Positions 26,894 to 39,237 of a stretch of DNA of 64,000 bases are shown piece by piece. The notes under the pieces are model-generated. The model did no database searches. It had not been told where the DNA came from and worked only from the letters and a program-made list of their open reading frames with translations. The stretch is from Voacanga thouarsii (lineage: Eukaryota > Streptophyta > Magnoliopsida > Gentianales > Apocynaceae), in NCBI GenBank assembly GCA_026120185.1, contig JANUWF010001189.1, positions 1-64,000 on the forward strand, written 5' to 3'. Position numbers and translations under genes: made by a program. Position 1 is the stretch's first letter; every line of letters begins with the position of its first letter.

Positions 26894-28096
26894 GGATCCT
26901 TGAATTAATGATTCCACCGTTAGATTTGTTCAAATTTCTAGTAACAGTGTTATGACCAAATTCGAAGATAATCAGATATATTTTGGCATGCAATCCAACA
27001 TATATCAACAAAAAAACCGAAAACCTAAGACATTTATAAAGATAGACAGTTTCAATTAATGATCTGATCGTTAAATTTGTTTAAATTGATAATAAAAGTG
27101 TTATGACTAGATTTGAAGATAATCGGACATATTTTGGCATGCAATCCAACAAATATCAACAAAAATACCGAAAACCTAAGGCATTTACAAGGATAGGCAC
27201 TTTCAATTAATGATCTTACCGTTAGATTTGTTTGAATTGTTAATAAAAGTGTTTAGACTAAATTTGTATATAATCGGATATATTTTGGCACGTAATTCAA
27301 CAAATATTAACAAAAATACTGAAATCTAAGGCATTTACAAAGATATGGGAATTAATGATCCCACCGATTAGATTTGTTCAAATTTCTAGTAATAGTGTTA
27401 TGACCAAATTTGAAGATAATCAGATATATTTTGGCATGCAATCCAACAAATATCATCAAAAAGACCGAAAACCTAAGGAATTTACCAAGATAGGCACTTT
27501 CAATTAAAGATCCGACCGTTAGATTTGTTTAAATTTCTAGGAAAAGTGTTATCGCCAAATTTGAAGATAGTCGGATATATTTTGGCATGCAATCCAACAA
27601 ATGACTACAAAATGACCGAAAATCGAAGACATTTACAAAGATAGGCACTTTCAATTAATGATCCAATCGTTAGATATGTTTAAATTGATAATAAAAGTGT
27701 TATGACTAGATTTGAAGATAATCGGATATATTTTGGCATGCAATCCAACAAATATCTACAAAAATATCGAAAACCTAAAACATTTATAAGGATATGCACT
27801 TTCAATAAATGATCCTTCCGTTAGATATGTTTAAATTGATAATAAAAGTGTTATGACTAGATTTGAAGATAATCGGATATATTTTGGCATGCTATCCAAC
27901 AAATATCTACAAAAATATCGAAAACCTAAAACATTTATAAGGATATGCACTTTCAATTAATGATCCTTCAGTTAGATTTGTTTAAATTGCTAATAAAAGT
28001 GTTATGACAAAATTTGAAAATAATCGGATATATTTTGACATGCAATACAACAAATATCAACAAAAATACCGAAAATCTAAGGCATTTACAAAGATA
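26894..28096. repeat. HOR unit 25: 8-monomer unit, 1203 bp
   Basis: Begins like the beta 10-mer and has the same GGCATGCTATCC monomer (27886), but passes directly to an m6 form reading TTCAGTTAG and GACATGCAATAC, the m6 spelling of the right domain. It looks like a beta unit shortened by two monomers. Confidence 0.85.
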
Positions 28097-28999
28097 GGAT
28101 CCTTGAATTAATGATTCCGACCGTTAGATTTGTTCAAATTTCTAGTAACAAGTGTTATGACCAAATTCGAAGATAATCAGATATATTTTGGCATGCAATC
28201 CAACATATATCAACAAAAAAACCGAAAACCTAAGGCATTTACAAGAATAGGCACTTTCAATTAATGATCTTACCGTTAGATTTGTTTGAATTGTTAATAA
28301 AAGTGTTTAGACTAAATTTGTATATAATCGGATATATTTTGGCACGTAATTCAACAAATATTAACAAAAATACTGAAACCTAAGGCATTTACAAAGATAT
28401 GAGAATTAATGATCCGACTAGTTAGATTTGTTCAAATTTCTAGTAACAGTGTTATGACCAAATTTGAAGATAATCAGATATATTTTGGCATGCAATCCAA
28501 CAAATATCATCAAAAAGACCGAAAACCTAAGGAATTTACCAAGATAGGCACTTTCAATTAAAGATCCGACCGTTAGATTTGTTTAAATTTCTAGGAAAAG
28601 TGTTATCGCCAAATTTGAAGATAGTCGGATATATTTTGGCATGCAATCCAACAAATGACTACAAAATGACCGAAAATCGAAGACATTTACAAAGATAGGC
28701 ACTTTCAATTAATGATCCAATCGTTAGATATGTTTAAATTGATAATAAAAGTGTTATGACTAGATTTGAAGATAATCGGATATATTTTGGCATGCAATCC
28801 AACAAATATCTACAAAAATATCGAAAACCTAAAACATTTATAAGGATATGCACTTTCAATAAATGATCCTTCCGTTAGATTTATTTAAATTGCTAATAAA
28901 AGTGTTATGACAAAATTTGAAAATAATCGGATATATTTTGACAGACAATACAACAAATATCAACAAAAATACCGAAAATCTAAGGTATTTACAAAGATA
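28097..28999. repeat. HOR unit 26: 6-monomer variant, 903 bp
   Basis: m7/m1 hybrid joint near 28242. Unlike other 6-monomer units, m2 has GACTAAATTTG. m6 carries private changes (GACAGACAATAC, AAGGTATTTAC), so the unit is drifting at the edge of the domain. Confidence 0.85.
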
Positions 29000-29166
29000 G
29001 GATCCTTGAATTAATGATTCCACCATTAGATTTGTTCAAATTTCTAGTAACAGTATTATGACCAAATTCGAAGATAATCAGATATATTTTGGCATGCAAT
29101 CCAACATATATCAACAAAAAAACCGAAAACCTAAGGCATTTATAAAGATAGACAGTTTCAATTAAT
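29000..29166. repeat. Terminal m7 at the left-domain edge
   Basis: Last recognisable m7 (from 29016), with CACCATTAG and CAGTATTATG changes. It is followed at 29167 not by m1 but by an E1-type monomer with CGGAAATATTTTGG, so HOR order stops here. Confidence 0.8.
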
Positions 29167-29468
29167 GATCCTACCGTTAGATTTGTTTAAATTGTTAATA
29201 AAAGTGTTATGACTAAATTTGAAGATAATCGGAAATATTTTGGCATGCAATCCAACAAATATCAACAAAAATAACGAAAACCTAAGGCATTTACAAATAT
29301 AAGAACCTTCAATTAATGATCCGACCGTTAGATTTGTTCAAATTTCTAAGAACCGTGTTTTTATCAAATTTGAAGATAATCAGACATATTTTGGCTTGCA
29401 ATCCAACAAATATAAACAAATATACCGAAAACCAAATGCATTTACAAAGATATGCACTTTCAATTAAT

Positions 29469-29578
29469 GATCCAACAAATATCAAATATCCGATTATATT
29501 TTGGCATGCAATCCAACAAATATCAACAAAAATAATGAAAACCTAAGGCATTTACAAAGATAGGCACTTTTAATTAAT
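29469..29578. repeat. Shortened monomer with 12-bp inversion
   Basis: Only 110 bp. GATCC joins directly to the AACAAATATC part of the monomer, with ATCC shared by both sides as possible microhomology. The segment 29486-29497 then reads ATATCCGATTAT, the exact reverse complement of the normal ATAATCGGATAT, before continuing in normal order with ATTTTGGCATGC. Confidence 0.85.
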
Positions 29579-32500
29579 GATCTGACGGTTAGATTTGTTT
29601 AATTTGCTAGGAAAAGTGTTATGACCATATTTGAAGATAATCGGATATATTTTGGCATGCAATAGAACAAATTACTACAAAAAGACCGAAAACCTAAGGC
29701 ATTTACAAAGATTGGCACTTTCAATTAATTATCCGACTATTAAATTTGTTTAAATTGCTAATAAAAGTGCTATGACCAAATTTGAAGATTATCGGATATA
29801 TTTTGGCATGCAATCCAATAAATATCAACAAAAATACCGAAATCCTAAGGCATTTATAAAGATAAGCACTTTCAATTAATGATCCGATAGTTAGATTAGT
29901 TTAAATTTCTATGAAAAAAGTTATGACCAAATTTGAAGATAATCGGATATATTTTGGCATGCAATCCACCAAATGTCTACAAAAAGTCCGAAAACCTCAG
30001 GCATTGACAAGGATAGGCACTTTCATTTAATGATCCGGCCGTTAGATTTGATTAAATTGCTAATAAAAGTGTTATGGCCAAATTTGAAGATTATCGGATA
30101 TATTTTGGCATGCAATCCAACAAATATAAATAAAAATACCGAAATCCTATGGCATTTACAAAGATAGGCACTTTCAATTAATGATTCGATCGATATATTA
30201 GTTTAAATTTCTATGAAAAGTGTTGTGAGAAAATTTGAAGATAATCGGATATATTTCGGCATGCAATCCAACAAATATCAACAAAAATAACTTAAACCTA
30301 AGGCATTTTCAAAGATAGGCACTTTTAATTAATGATCTGACCGTTAGATTTGTTTAAATTATTCAGAAAAGTGGTATGACCAAATTTGATGTTAGTCGGA
30401 CATATTTTAGCATGCAATCCAACAAATGACTACAAAAAGACCGAAACCTAAGGCAATTACAAAGATAGGCACTTTCAATTAATGATCCGACCGTTAGATT
30501 TGTTTAAAATGATAATAAAAGTTTTATGACCAAATTTGATGATAATCGGATATATTTTGTCATGCAATCCAATAAAAAAAAAATACCGTAAACCTAAAGC
30601 ATTTACAAAGATAGAGACTTTCATTTAATAATCCGACCTTTATATTTGTTTATATTTCTAAGCAAAGTGATATGACCAAATTTGAAGATAATCGAATATA
30701 TTTTGGCATGCAATTAACCAAATGTCTACAAAAAGACCGAAAACCTAAGACATTTACAAAGATAGGCTCTTTGAATTAATGATCCGACCGTTAGATTTGT
30801 TTAAATTTCTAGTAACCGTGTTATGACCAAAATTTGAAGATAATCAGATATATTTTGGCATGCAATCCAGCAAATATCAACAAAAAGACCTAAAACATAA
30901 GGTAATTATTAAGATAGGCACTTTCAATTAATGATCCGACCGTTAGATTTGTTTAAAATGATAATAAAAGTTTTATGACCAAATTTGAAGATAATCGGAT
31001 ATATTTTGTCATGCAATCCAACAAATATCACAAAAATACCGTAAACCTAAAGCATTTACAAAGATAGAGCACTTTCATTTAATAATCCGACCGTTATATT
31101 TGTTTATATTTCTAATACAAAGTGATATGACCAAATTTGAAGATAATCGAATATATTTTGGCATGCAATTCAACCAAATGTCTACAAAAAGACCGAAAAC
31201 CTAAGACATTTACAAAGATAGGCACTTTGAATTAATGATCCGACCGTTAGATTTGTTTAAATTTCTATGAAACAGTGTTATGACCAAAATTTGAAGATAA
31301 TCGGATATATTTTGGCATGCAATCCAACAAATATCAACAAAAAGACCTAAAACATAAGGTAATTATCAAAGATAGGCACTTTCAATTAATGATCCGACCG
31401 TTAGATTTGTTTAAATTTCTCAGAAAAGTGTTATCACCAAATTTGAAGATAGTCGGATATATTTTGGCATGCAATCCAACAAATGACTACAAAAAGACCG
31501 AAAACCGAAGGCATTTACAAAGATAGGCACTTTCAATTAATGATCCGATCGTTAGATTTGTTTAAATTGATAATAAAAGTGTTTTTACTAGATTTGAAGA
31601 TAATCGGATATATTTTGGCATGCAGTCCAACAAATATCTACAAATATACCGAAAACCTAAGGCATTTACAAAGATAGACACTTTCAATTAATGATCCTAC
31701 CGTTAGATTTGTTTAAATTGCTAATAAAAGTGTTATGACTAAATTTGAAGATAATCGGATATATTTTGGCATGCAATCCAATAAATATCAACAAAAATAC
31801 CGGAAACCTAAGGCATTTACAAAGATAGGAACCTTCAATTAATGATCCGACCGTTAGATTTGTTTTAATTTTTCGGAAAAGTGGTATGACCAAATTTGTT
31901 GTTAGTCTGACATGTTTTAGCATGCAATCCAACAAATGACTACAAAAAGACCGAAAACCTAAGACATTTACAAAGATTGACACTTTCAATTAATGATCCG
32001 ATCGTTAAATTTGTTTAAATTGATAATAAAAGTGTTATCACTAGATTTGAAGATAATCGTATATATTTTGGCATGCAATCCAACAAATATCAACAAAAAT
32101 ACCGAAAACCTAAGGCATTTAGAAAGATAGGCACTTTCAATTAAAGATCTTACCGTTAGATTTGTTTAATTTGCTAATAAAAGTGTTTTGACTAAATTTG
32201 TATATAATCGGATATTTTTTGGCATGCAATTCAACAAATATCAACAAAAATACCGAAACCTAAGGCATTTACAAAGATAAGAACCTTGAATTATTGATCC
32301 AGATCGTTAGATTTGTTCAAATTTCTAGCAACAGCGTTATGACCAAATTTGAAGATAATCAGATATATTTTGGTTTGCAATCCAATAAATATCAACAAAT
32401 ATACCGAAAACCTAAGGCATTTACGAAGATAGGCACTTTCAATTAATGATCCGACCGTTAGATTTGTTTAAATTTTTTGGAAAAGTGGTATGACCAAATT

Positions 32501-32883
32501 TGATGTTAGTCTGACATGTTTTAGCATGCAATCCAACAAATGACTACAAAAAGACCGAAACCTAAGGCATTTACAAAGATAGGCACTTTCAATTAACGAT
32601 CCGATCGTTAGATTTGTTTAAATTGATAATAAAACTGTTATGACTAGATTTGAAGATAATCGGATATATTTTGGCATGCAATCCAACAAATATCTACAAA
32701 AATAACGAAAACCTAAGACATTTACAAGGATAGGCACTTTCAATTAATGATCCTTCCATTAGATTTGTTTAAATTGCTGATAAAAGTGTTATGACTAAAT
32801 TTTAAAATAATCGGATATATTTTGGCATGCAATCCAACAAATATCAACAAAAATACCGAAAACCTAAGGCATTTACAAAGATA

Positions 32884-32920
32884 GGATCCTTGAATTAATG
32901 ATTAGATTTGTTCAAATTTC
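32884..32920. repeat. m6/m7 joint with 8-bp deletion
   Basis: After GGATCCTTGAATTAAT the next monomer reads GATTAGATTTG instead of GATTCCACCGTTAGATTTG. The loss removes the conserved CCG-rich start. Confidence 0.75.
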
Positions 32921-34552
32921 TAGTAACAGTGTTATGACCAAATTTGAAGATAATCAGATATATTTTGGCGTGCAATGCAACATATATCAACAAAAAAACC
33001 GAAAACCTAAGGCATTTACAAAGATAGGCACTTTCAATTAATGATCCGATCGTTAGATTTGTTTAAATTGCTAAGAAAAGTAATATGACCAAATTTTAAT
33101 ATAATCGGATATATTTTGGCATGCAATACAACAAATGTCAACAAAAAGACCAAAAACCTAAGACATTTACAAAGATAGGAACTTTGAATTAATAAACCGA
33201 TCGTTAGATTTGTGTATATTGCTAATAAAAGTGCTATGCCCAATTTGAAGTTAATCGAAAATATTTTGGCATGCCTTGCAACAAATGTCTACAAAAATAC
33301 CGAAAACCTAAGATATTTCCAAAGAAAGGCACTTTGAATTAATAAACCGATTGTTAGATTCGTTTAAATTTCTAGTAAAAGTGTTATGAGCAAATTTGAT
33401 GATAATCGGTTATATTTTGGCATGCAATCCAACAAATATCAACAAAAATACCGAAAACCTAAGATATTTCCAAAGAAAGGCACTTTCAATTAATGATCCG
33501 ATCGTTAGATTTGTTTGAATTGCTAGGAAAAGTGTTATAACCAAATTTGAAAATAATCGGGCATATTTTGACATGCAATCCAACAAATTTCAACAAAAAT
33601 ACCGAAAACCTTAGGCATTTACAAAGATAGGAACTTTCAATAAATGATCCGACCATTAGATTTGTTCAAATTTCTAGTAACAGTGTTATGACCAAATTTG
33701 AAGATAATCGGATATATTTTGGCATGCAATCCAACAAATATAAAAAAAAGACCGAAAACCTAAAGCATTTACAAAGATAGGCACTTTCAATTAATGATCC
33801 TACCGTTAGATTTGTTTGAATTGCTAATAAAAGTGTTATGACTAAATTTGAAGATAATCGGATATATTTTGGCATGCAATCAAACAAATATCAACAAAAA
33901 TACCGAAACCAAAGGCATTTACAAATATAGGAAATTTCAATTAATGATCCGACCATGAGATTTGTTTAAATTGCTATAAAAAGTGTTATGACCAAATTTT
34001 AAGATAATCAGATATAATTTGGCATGCAATGCAACAAATGTCAACAAAAAGACCGAAAACCTAAGGCATTTACAAATATAGAAACTTTGAATTAATGATC
34101 CGATCGTTAGATTTGTTTAAATTTCTAGTAAAAGTGTTATAAGAAAATTTGAAGATAATCGGATATATTTTGGCATGCAATCCAACAAATATCTACAAAA
34201 ATACCGAAATCCTAAGCCATTTACAAAGATAGGCACTATTCAATTAATTATCCGACCGTTAGATTTGTTGATATTGTTATGACAAGTGTTATGACCAAAT
34301 TTGAAGATATTCGGATATATTTTGGCATTTAATCTAACAAATATCAACAAAAATATCGAAAACCTAAGGCATTTACGAAGTATAGGTACTTACAATTAAT
34401 GATCCGACCGTTAGATTTGTTTAAATTAATAATAAAAGTGTTATGACCAATTTTGAATATAATAGGATATATTTTGGCATGCAATCTAGCAAATGTCTAC
34501 AAAATGACCGAAAACCTTAAGGCATTTACAAAGATAGGCACTTTCAATTAAT

Positions 34553-35461
34553 GATCCGACCGTTAGATTTGTTTAAATTGCTATGAAAAGTGTTGTGACG
34601 AGAATTTGAAGATAATCGGATATATTTTGGCATGCAATCCAACAAATATCAACAAAAATAACGAAAACCTAAGGCATTTACAAAGATAGGCACTTTCAAT
34701 TAATGATCCGACCGTTAGATTTGTTTAAATTTGCTAGGAAAAGTGTTATGACCAAATTTGAAGATAATCGGATATATTTTGGCATGCAATCCAACAAATG
34801 ACTACAAAAAGACCGAAAACCTAAGGCATTTACAAAGATAGGCACTTTCAATTAATGATCCGATCATTAGATTTGTTTAAATTGCTAATAAAAGTGTTAT
34901 GACTAAATTTGAAGATAATCGGATATATTTTGGCATGCAATCCAACAAATATCAACAAAAATACCGAAAACCTAAGGCATTTACAAAGATATGCACTTTC
35001 AATTAATGATCCGATCGTTAGATTTGTTTAAATTGCTAATAAAAGTGTTATGACTAAATTTGAAGATAATCGGATATATTTTGGCATGCAATCCAACAAA
35101 TGTCTACAAAAAGTACCGAAAACCTAAGGCATTTACAAAGATAGGCACTTTCAATTAATGATCCGACCGTTAGATTTGTTTAAATTGCTAATAAAAGTGT
35201 TATGACTAAATTTGAAGATAATCGAATATATTTTGGCATGCAATCCAACAAATATCAACAAAAATACCGAAAACCTAAGGCATTTACAAAGATAGGAACT
35301 TTCAATTAATGATCCGATCGTTAGATTTGTTCAAATTTCTAGTAACAGTGTTATGACCAAATTTGAAGATAATCGGATATATTTTGGCATGCAATCCAAC
35401 AAATATCTACAAAAATATCGAAAACCTAAGACATTTACAAGGATATGCACTTTCAATAAAT
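34553..35461. repeat. Near-consensus monomer run
   Basis: Six monomers close to the overall consensus, with alternating AAATATCAAC, AAATGACTAC and AAATGTCTAC. They form the transition from the diverged middle domain. The last is an m3/m5-like hybrid. Confidence 0.7.
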
Positions 35462-36064
35462 GATCCTTCCGTTAGATTTATTTAAATTGCTAACAAAAGT
35501 GTTATGACTAAATTTGAAAATAATCGGATATATTTTGACAGGCAATACAACAAATATCAACAAAAATACCGAAAATCTAAGGCATTTACAAAGATAGGAT
35601 CCTTGAATTAATGATTCGACCGTTAGATTTGTTCAAATTTCTAGTAACAGTGTTATGACCAAATTTGAAGATAATCAGATATATTTTGGCATGCAATCCA
35701 ACAAATATCAACAAAAAGACCGAAAACCTAAGGAATTTACAAAGATAGGCACTTTCAATTAAAGATGCGACTGTTAGATTTGTTTAAATTTCTAGGAAAA
35801 GTGTTATCGCCAAATTTGAAGATAGTCGGATATATTTTGGCATGCAATCCAACAAATGACTACAAAATGACCGAAAATCGAAGACATTTACAAAGATAGG
35901 CACTTTCAATTAATGATCCAATCGTTAGATTTGTTTAAATTGATAATAAAAGTGTTATGACTAGATTTGAAGATAATCGGACATATTTTGGCATGCAATC
36001 CAACAAATATCAACAAAAATACCGAAAACCTAAGGCATTTACAAAGATAGACACTTTCAATTAA
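35462..36064. repeat. m6, m7/m3, m4, m5/m1 fragment (603 bp)
   Basis: Four monomers of the m cassette with both hybrid joints also seen in the left domain (m7/m3 as in unit 14, m5/m1 as in unit 4). GGATCC at 35597. The two joints may therefore predate the left amplification or have arisen repeatedly. Confidence 0.8.
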
Positions 36065-37424
36065 TGATCCGATCGTTAGATTTGTTTGAATTGTTAGGAA
36101 AAGTGTTATAACCAAATTTGAAGATAATCGGATTTATTTTGACATGCAATCCAACAAATTTCAACAATAATACCGAAAACCAAAGGCATTTACAAAGATA
36201 GGAACTTTGAATTAATGAACCGATCGTTAGATTTGTTTAAATTGCTAATAAAAGTCTTATGACCAAATTTGAAGATAATCGGATATATTTTGGCATGCAA
36301 TCCAACAAATATCAACAAAAAGACCGAAAACCAAAGGCATTTACAAAGTTAGGCACTTTCAATTAATGATCATATCGTTAGATTTGTTTGAATTGCTAAT
36401 AAAAGTGTTATGACTAAATTTGAAGATAATCGGATATATTTTGGCATGCAATGCAACAAATGTCCACAAAAAGAACAAAAACCTAAGGCTTTTACAAAGA
36501 TAGGAATTTTGAATAATTGATCCAACCGTTAGATTTGTTTGAATTGCTAATAAAAGTGTTATGACTAAATTTGAAGATTATCAGATACATTTTGGCATGC
36601 AATCCCACAAATATAAAAAAAAAGACCGAAAAACTATGGCATTTACAAAGATAGGCACTTTCAATAAATGATCCGACCGTTAGATTTGTTTAAATTTCTA
36701 AGAAAAGCGTTATGACCAAATTTGAATATAGTCGGATATATTTTGGTATGGAATCCAACAAATGACTACAAAAAGATCGAAAACCTAAGGCATTTACAAA
36801 GATAGGCACTTTCAATTAATGATCTGACAGTTAGATTTATTTAAATTGATAATAAAAGTGTTATAACTAGGTTTGAAGATAATATGATATATTTTGGCAT
36901 GCAATCCAACAAATATCAACAAAAATACCGAAAGCCTAAGGCATTTACAAATATAGGCACTTTCAATTAATGATCCGACCGTTATATTTGTTCAATTTTC
37001 TATGAAAAGAGTTATGACCAAATTTGAAAATAATCGGATATATTTTGGCATTCAATCCTACAAATGACTACAAAAAGACCGAAAACCTAAGGCATTTACA
37101 AAGCTAGGCACTTTCAATTAATGATCCGACCATTAGATTTGTTTAAATTGCTAATAAAAGTGTTATGACTGAATTTGAAGATAATCGGATATATTTTGGC
37201 ATGCAATCCAACAAATGACTACAAAAAGACCGAAAACCTAAGGCATTTACAAAGATAGGCGCTTTCAATTAATGATCCGATCGTTAGATTTGTTTAAATT
37301 GATAATAAAAGTGTTATGACAAAATTTGAAGATAATCGGATATATTTTGGCATGCAATCCAACAAATATCAACAAAAATACCGAAAACCTAAGGCATTTA
37401 CAAAGATAGGCACTTTCAATTAAT
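36065..37424. repeat. Complete D1-D9 block (1360 bp)
   Basis: D1 GTTAGGAAAAGTGTTATAACC with GGATTTATTTTGAC; D2 GAACCGATCG; D3 AATGTCCACAAAAAG; D4 GATACATTTTGG with an A-run; D5 AAGCGTTATGACC; D6 GGTTTGAAGATAATATG; D7 GTTATATTTGTTCAATTTTC; D8 GACTGAATTTG; D9 follows AGGCGCTTTC. It is the reference for D types. Confidence 0.85.
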
Positions 37425-38179
37425 GATCCGACCGTTAGATTTGTTTAAATTTCTAGGAAAAGTGTTATGACTAAATTTGAAGATAATCGGATATATTTTG
37501 GCATGCAATCCAACAAATGACTACAAAATGACCGAAAACCTAAGGCATTTACAAAGATAGGCACTTTCAATTAATGATCCAATCGTTAGATTTGTTTAAA
37601 TTGATAATAAAAGTGTTATGACTAGATTTGAAGATAATCGGATATATTTTGGCATGCAATCCAACAAATATCTACAAAATATCGAAAACCTAAGACATTT
37701 ACAAAGATATGCACTTTCAATTAATGATCCTACCGTTAGATTTGTTTAAATTGCTAATAAAAGTGTTATGACTAAATTTGAAAATAATCGGATATATTTT
37801 GACATGCAATCCAACAAATATCAACAAAAATACCGAAAATCTAAGGCATTTACAAAGATAGGATCCTTGAATTAATGATTCGACCGTTAGATTTGTTCAA
37901 ATTTCTAGTAAAAGTGTTATGACCAAATTTGAAGATAATCGGATATATTTTGGCATGCAATCCAACATATATCAACAAAAAAAACCGAAAACCTAAGGCA
38001 TTTATAAAGATAGGCACTTTCAATTAATGATCCGATCGTTAAATTTGTTTAAATTGATAATAAAAGTGTTATGACTAGATTTGAAGATAATCGGACATAT
38101 TTTGGCATGCAATCCAACAAATATCAACAAAAATACCGAAAACCTAAGGCATTTACAAAGATAGGCACTTTCAATTAAT
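37425..38179. repeat. m4-m7 plus m1, near-consensus forms
   Basis: Five monomers in m order (m6 BamHI at 37861), less diverged from consensus than left-domain copies, for example m4 with GTTATGACTAAATTTG instead of GTTATCGCC. Confidence 0.75.
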
Positions 38180-39237
38180 GATCCGATCGTTAGATTTGTT
38201 TGAATTGTTAGGAAAAGTGTTATAACCAAATTTGAAGATAATCGGATTTATTTTGACATGCAATCCAACAAATTTCAACAATAATACCGAAAACCTTAGG
38301 CATTTACAAAGATAGGAACTTTGAATTAATGAACCGATCGTTAGATTTGTTTAAATTGCTAGTAAAAGTCTTATGACCAAATTTGAAGATAATCGGATAT
38401 ATTTTGGCATGCAATCCAACAAATATCAACAAAAAGACCGAAAACCAAAGGCATTTACAAAGTTAGGCACTTTCAATTAATGATCATATCGTTAGATTTG
38501 TTTGAATTGCTAATAAAAGTGTTATGACTAAATTTGAAGATAATCGGATATATTTTGGCATGCAATCCAACAAATATCAACAAAAAGACCGAAAACCAAA
38601 GGCATTTACAAAGTTAGGCACTTTCAATTAATGATCATACCGTTAGATTTGTTTGAATTGCTAATAAAAGTGTTATGACTAAATTTGAAGATAATCGGAT
38701 ATATTTTGGCATGCAATGCAACAAATGTCCACAAAAAGAACGAAAACCTAAGGCATTTACAAAGATAGGAATTTTGAATTATTGATCCGACCGTTAGATT
38801 TGTTTGAATTGCTAATAAAAGTGTTATGACTAAATTTGAAGATAATCAGATACATTTTGGCATGCAATCCAACAAATATAAAAAAAAAAGACCGAAAAAC
38901 TATGGCATTTACAAAGATAGGCACTTTCAATAAATGATCCGACCGTTAGATTTGTTTAAATTTCTAAGAAAAGCGTTATGACCAAATTTGAATATAGTCG
39001 GATATATTTTGGTATGGAATCCAACAAATGACTACAAAAAGATCGAAAACCTAAGGCATTTACAAAGATAGGCACTTTCAATTAATGATCTGACAGTTAG
39101 ATTTATTTAAATTGATAATAAAAGTGTTATAACTAGGTTTGAAGATAATATGATATATTTTGGCATGCAATCCAACAAATATCAACAAAAATACCGAAAG
39201 CCTAAGGCATTTACAAATATAGGCACTTTCAATTAAT
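38180..39237. repeat. D1, D2, duplicated D3, D4-D6 (1058 bp)
   Basis: Seven monomers matching 36065-36971, with one extra monomer starting GATCATATCG between D2 and D3. The extra monomer looks like a D3 head with a D2-like tail, as expected from a one-monomer unequal exchange. Confidence 0.8.

Larger units (their letters stand above)
1..29166. repeat. Left domain: homogeneous 7-monomer higher-order repeat array
   Basis: Seven distinguishable monomers m1 to m7 recur in fixed order with a period of 1051-1055 bp. Two independent markers give the same period: GGATCC at the m6 end (873, 1774, 3282, 4335, 5987, 7038, 8090, 8991 and on to 29000) and CACGTAATTC in m2 (216, 1117, 2171, 3678, 4731 and on to 28343). 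Corresponding monomers in different units are nearly identical, while neighbouring monomers within a unit differ clearly. That is the signature of recent HOR amplification. Variant units have 4, 6, 8, 10 or 11 monomers. About 194 monomers in all. Confidence 0.95.
29167..34552. repeat. Middle domain: diverged monomers without regular HOR
   Basis: Same satellite and orientation, but monomers differ by many substitutions and short indels (for example GTGCTATGCCC near 33230, TTGTGTATATTGC near 33210). The first two monomers are E1- and E2-like (29167, 29318), and E3-like monomers with GTGGTATGACC appear near 30370, 31880 and 32485. One m6-like BamHI site occurs at 32884. No fixed period above the monomer is visible. 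This is how older, less homogenised satellite between two active HOR domains looks. No gene or mobile element is seen in it. Confidence 0.85.

Noticed and set aside
1..29166. CRISPR array
   Set aside because: The regularity is tandem. There are no unique spacers between short repeats, and the whole 151 bp is repeated.
30574..30583. A-runs (30574-30583, about 38880-38889, about 51100) as poly(A) tails of retroelements
   Set aside because: They are short runs inside monomers of D4 or diverged type, with satellite sequence on both sides and no target-site duplication.
29316..31989. Open frames of 64-101 codons (29316-29546, 29973-30167, 31317-31526, 31483-31677 on plus; 31684-31989 on minus)
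   Set aside because: All lie wholly inside diverged satellite monomers and encode variants of one translated repeat. Since 151 is not a multiple of 3, the frame rotates at each monomer. No domain or coding signal is seen.
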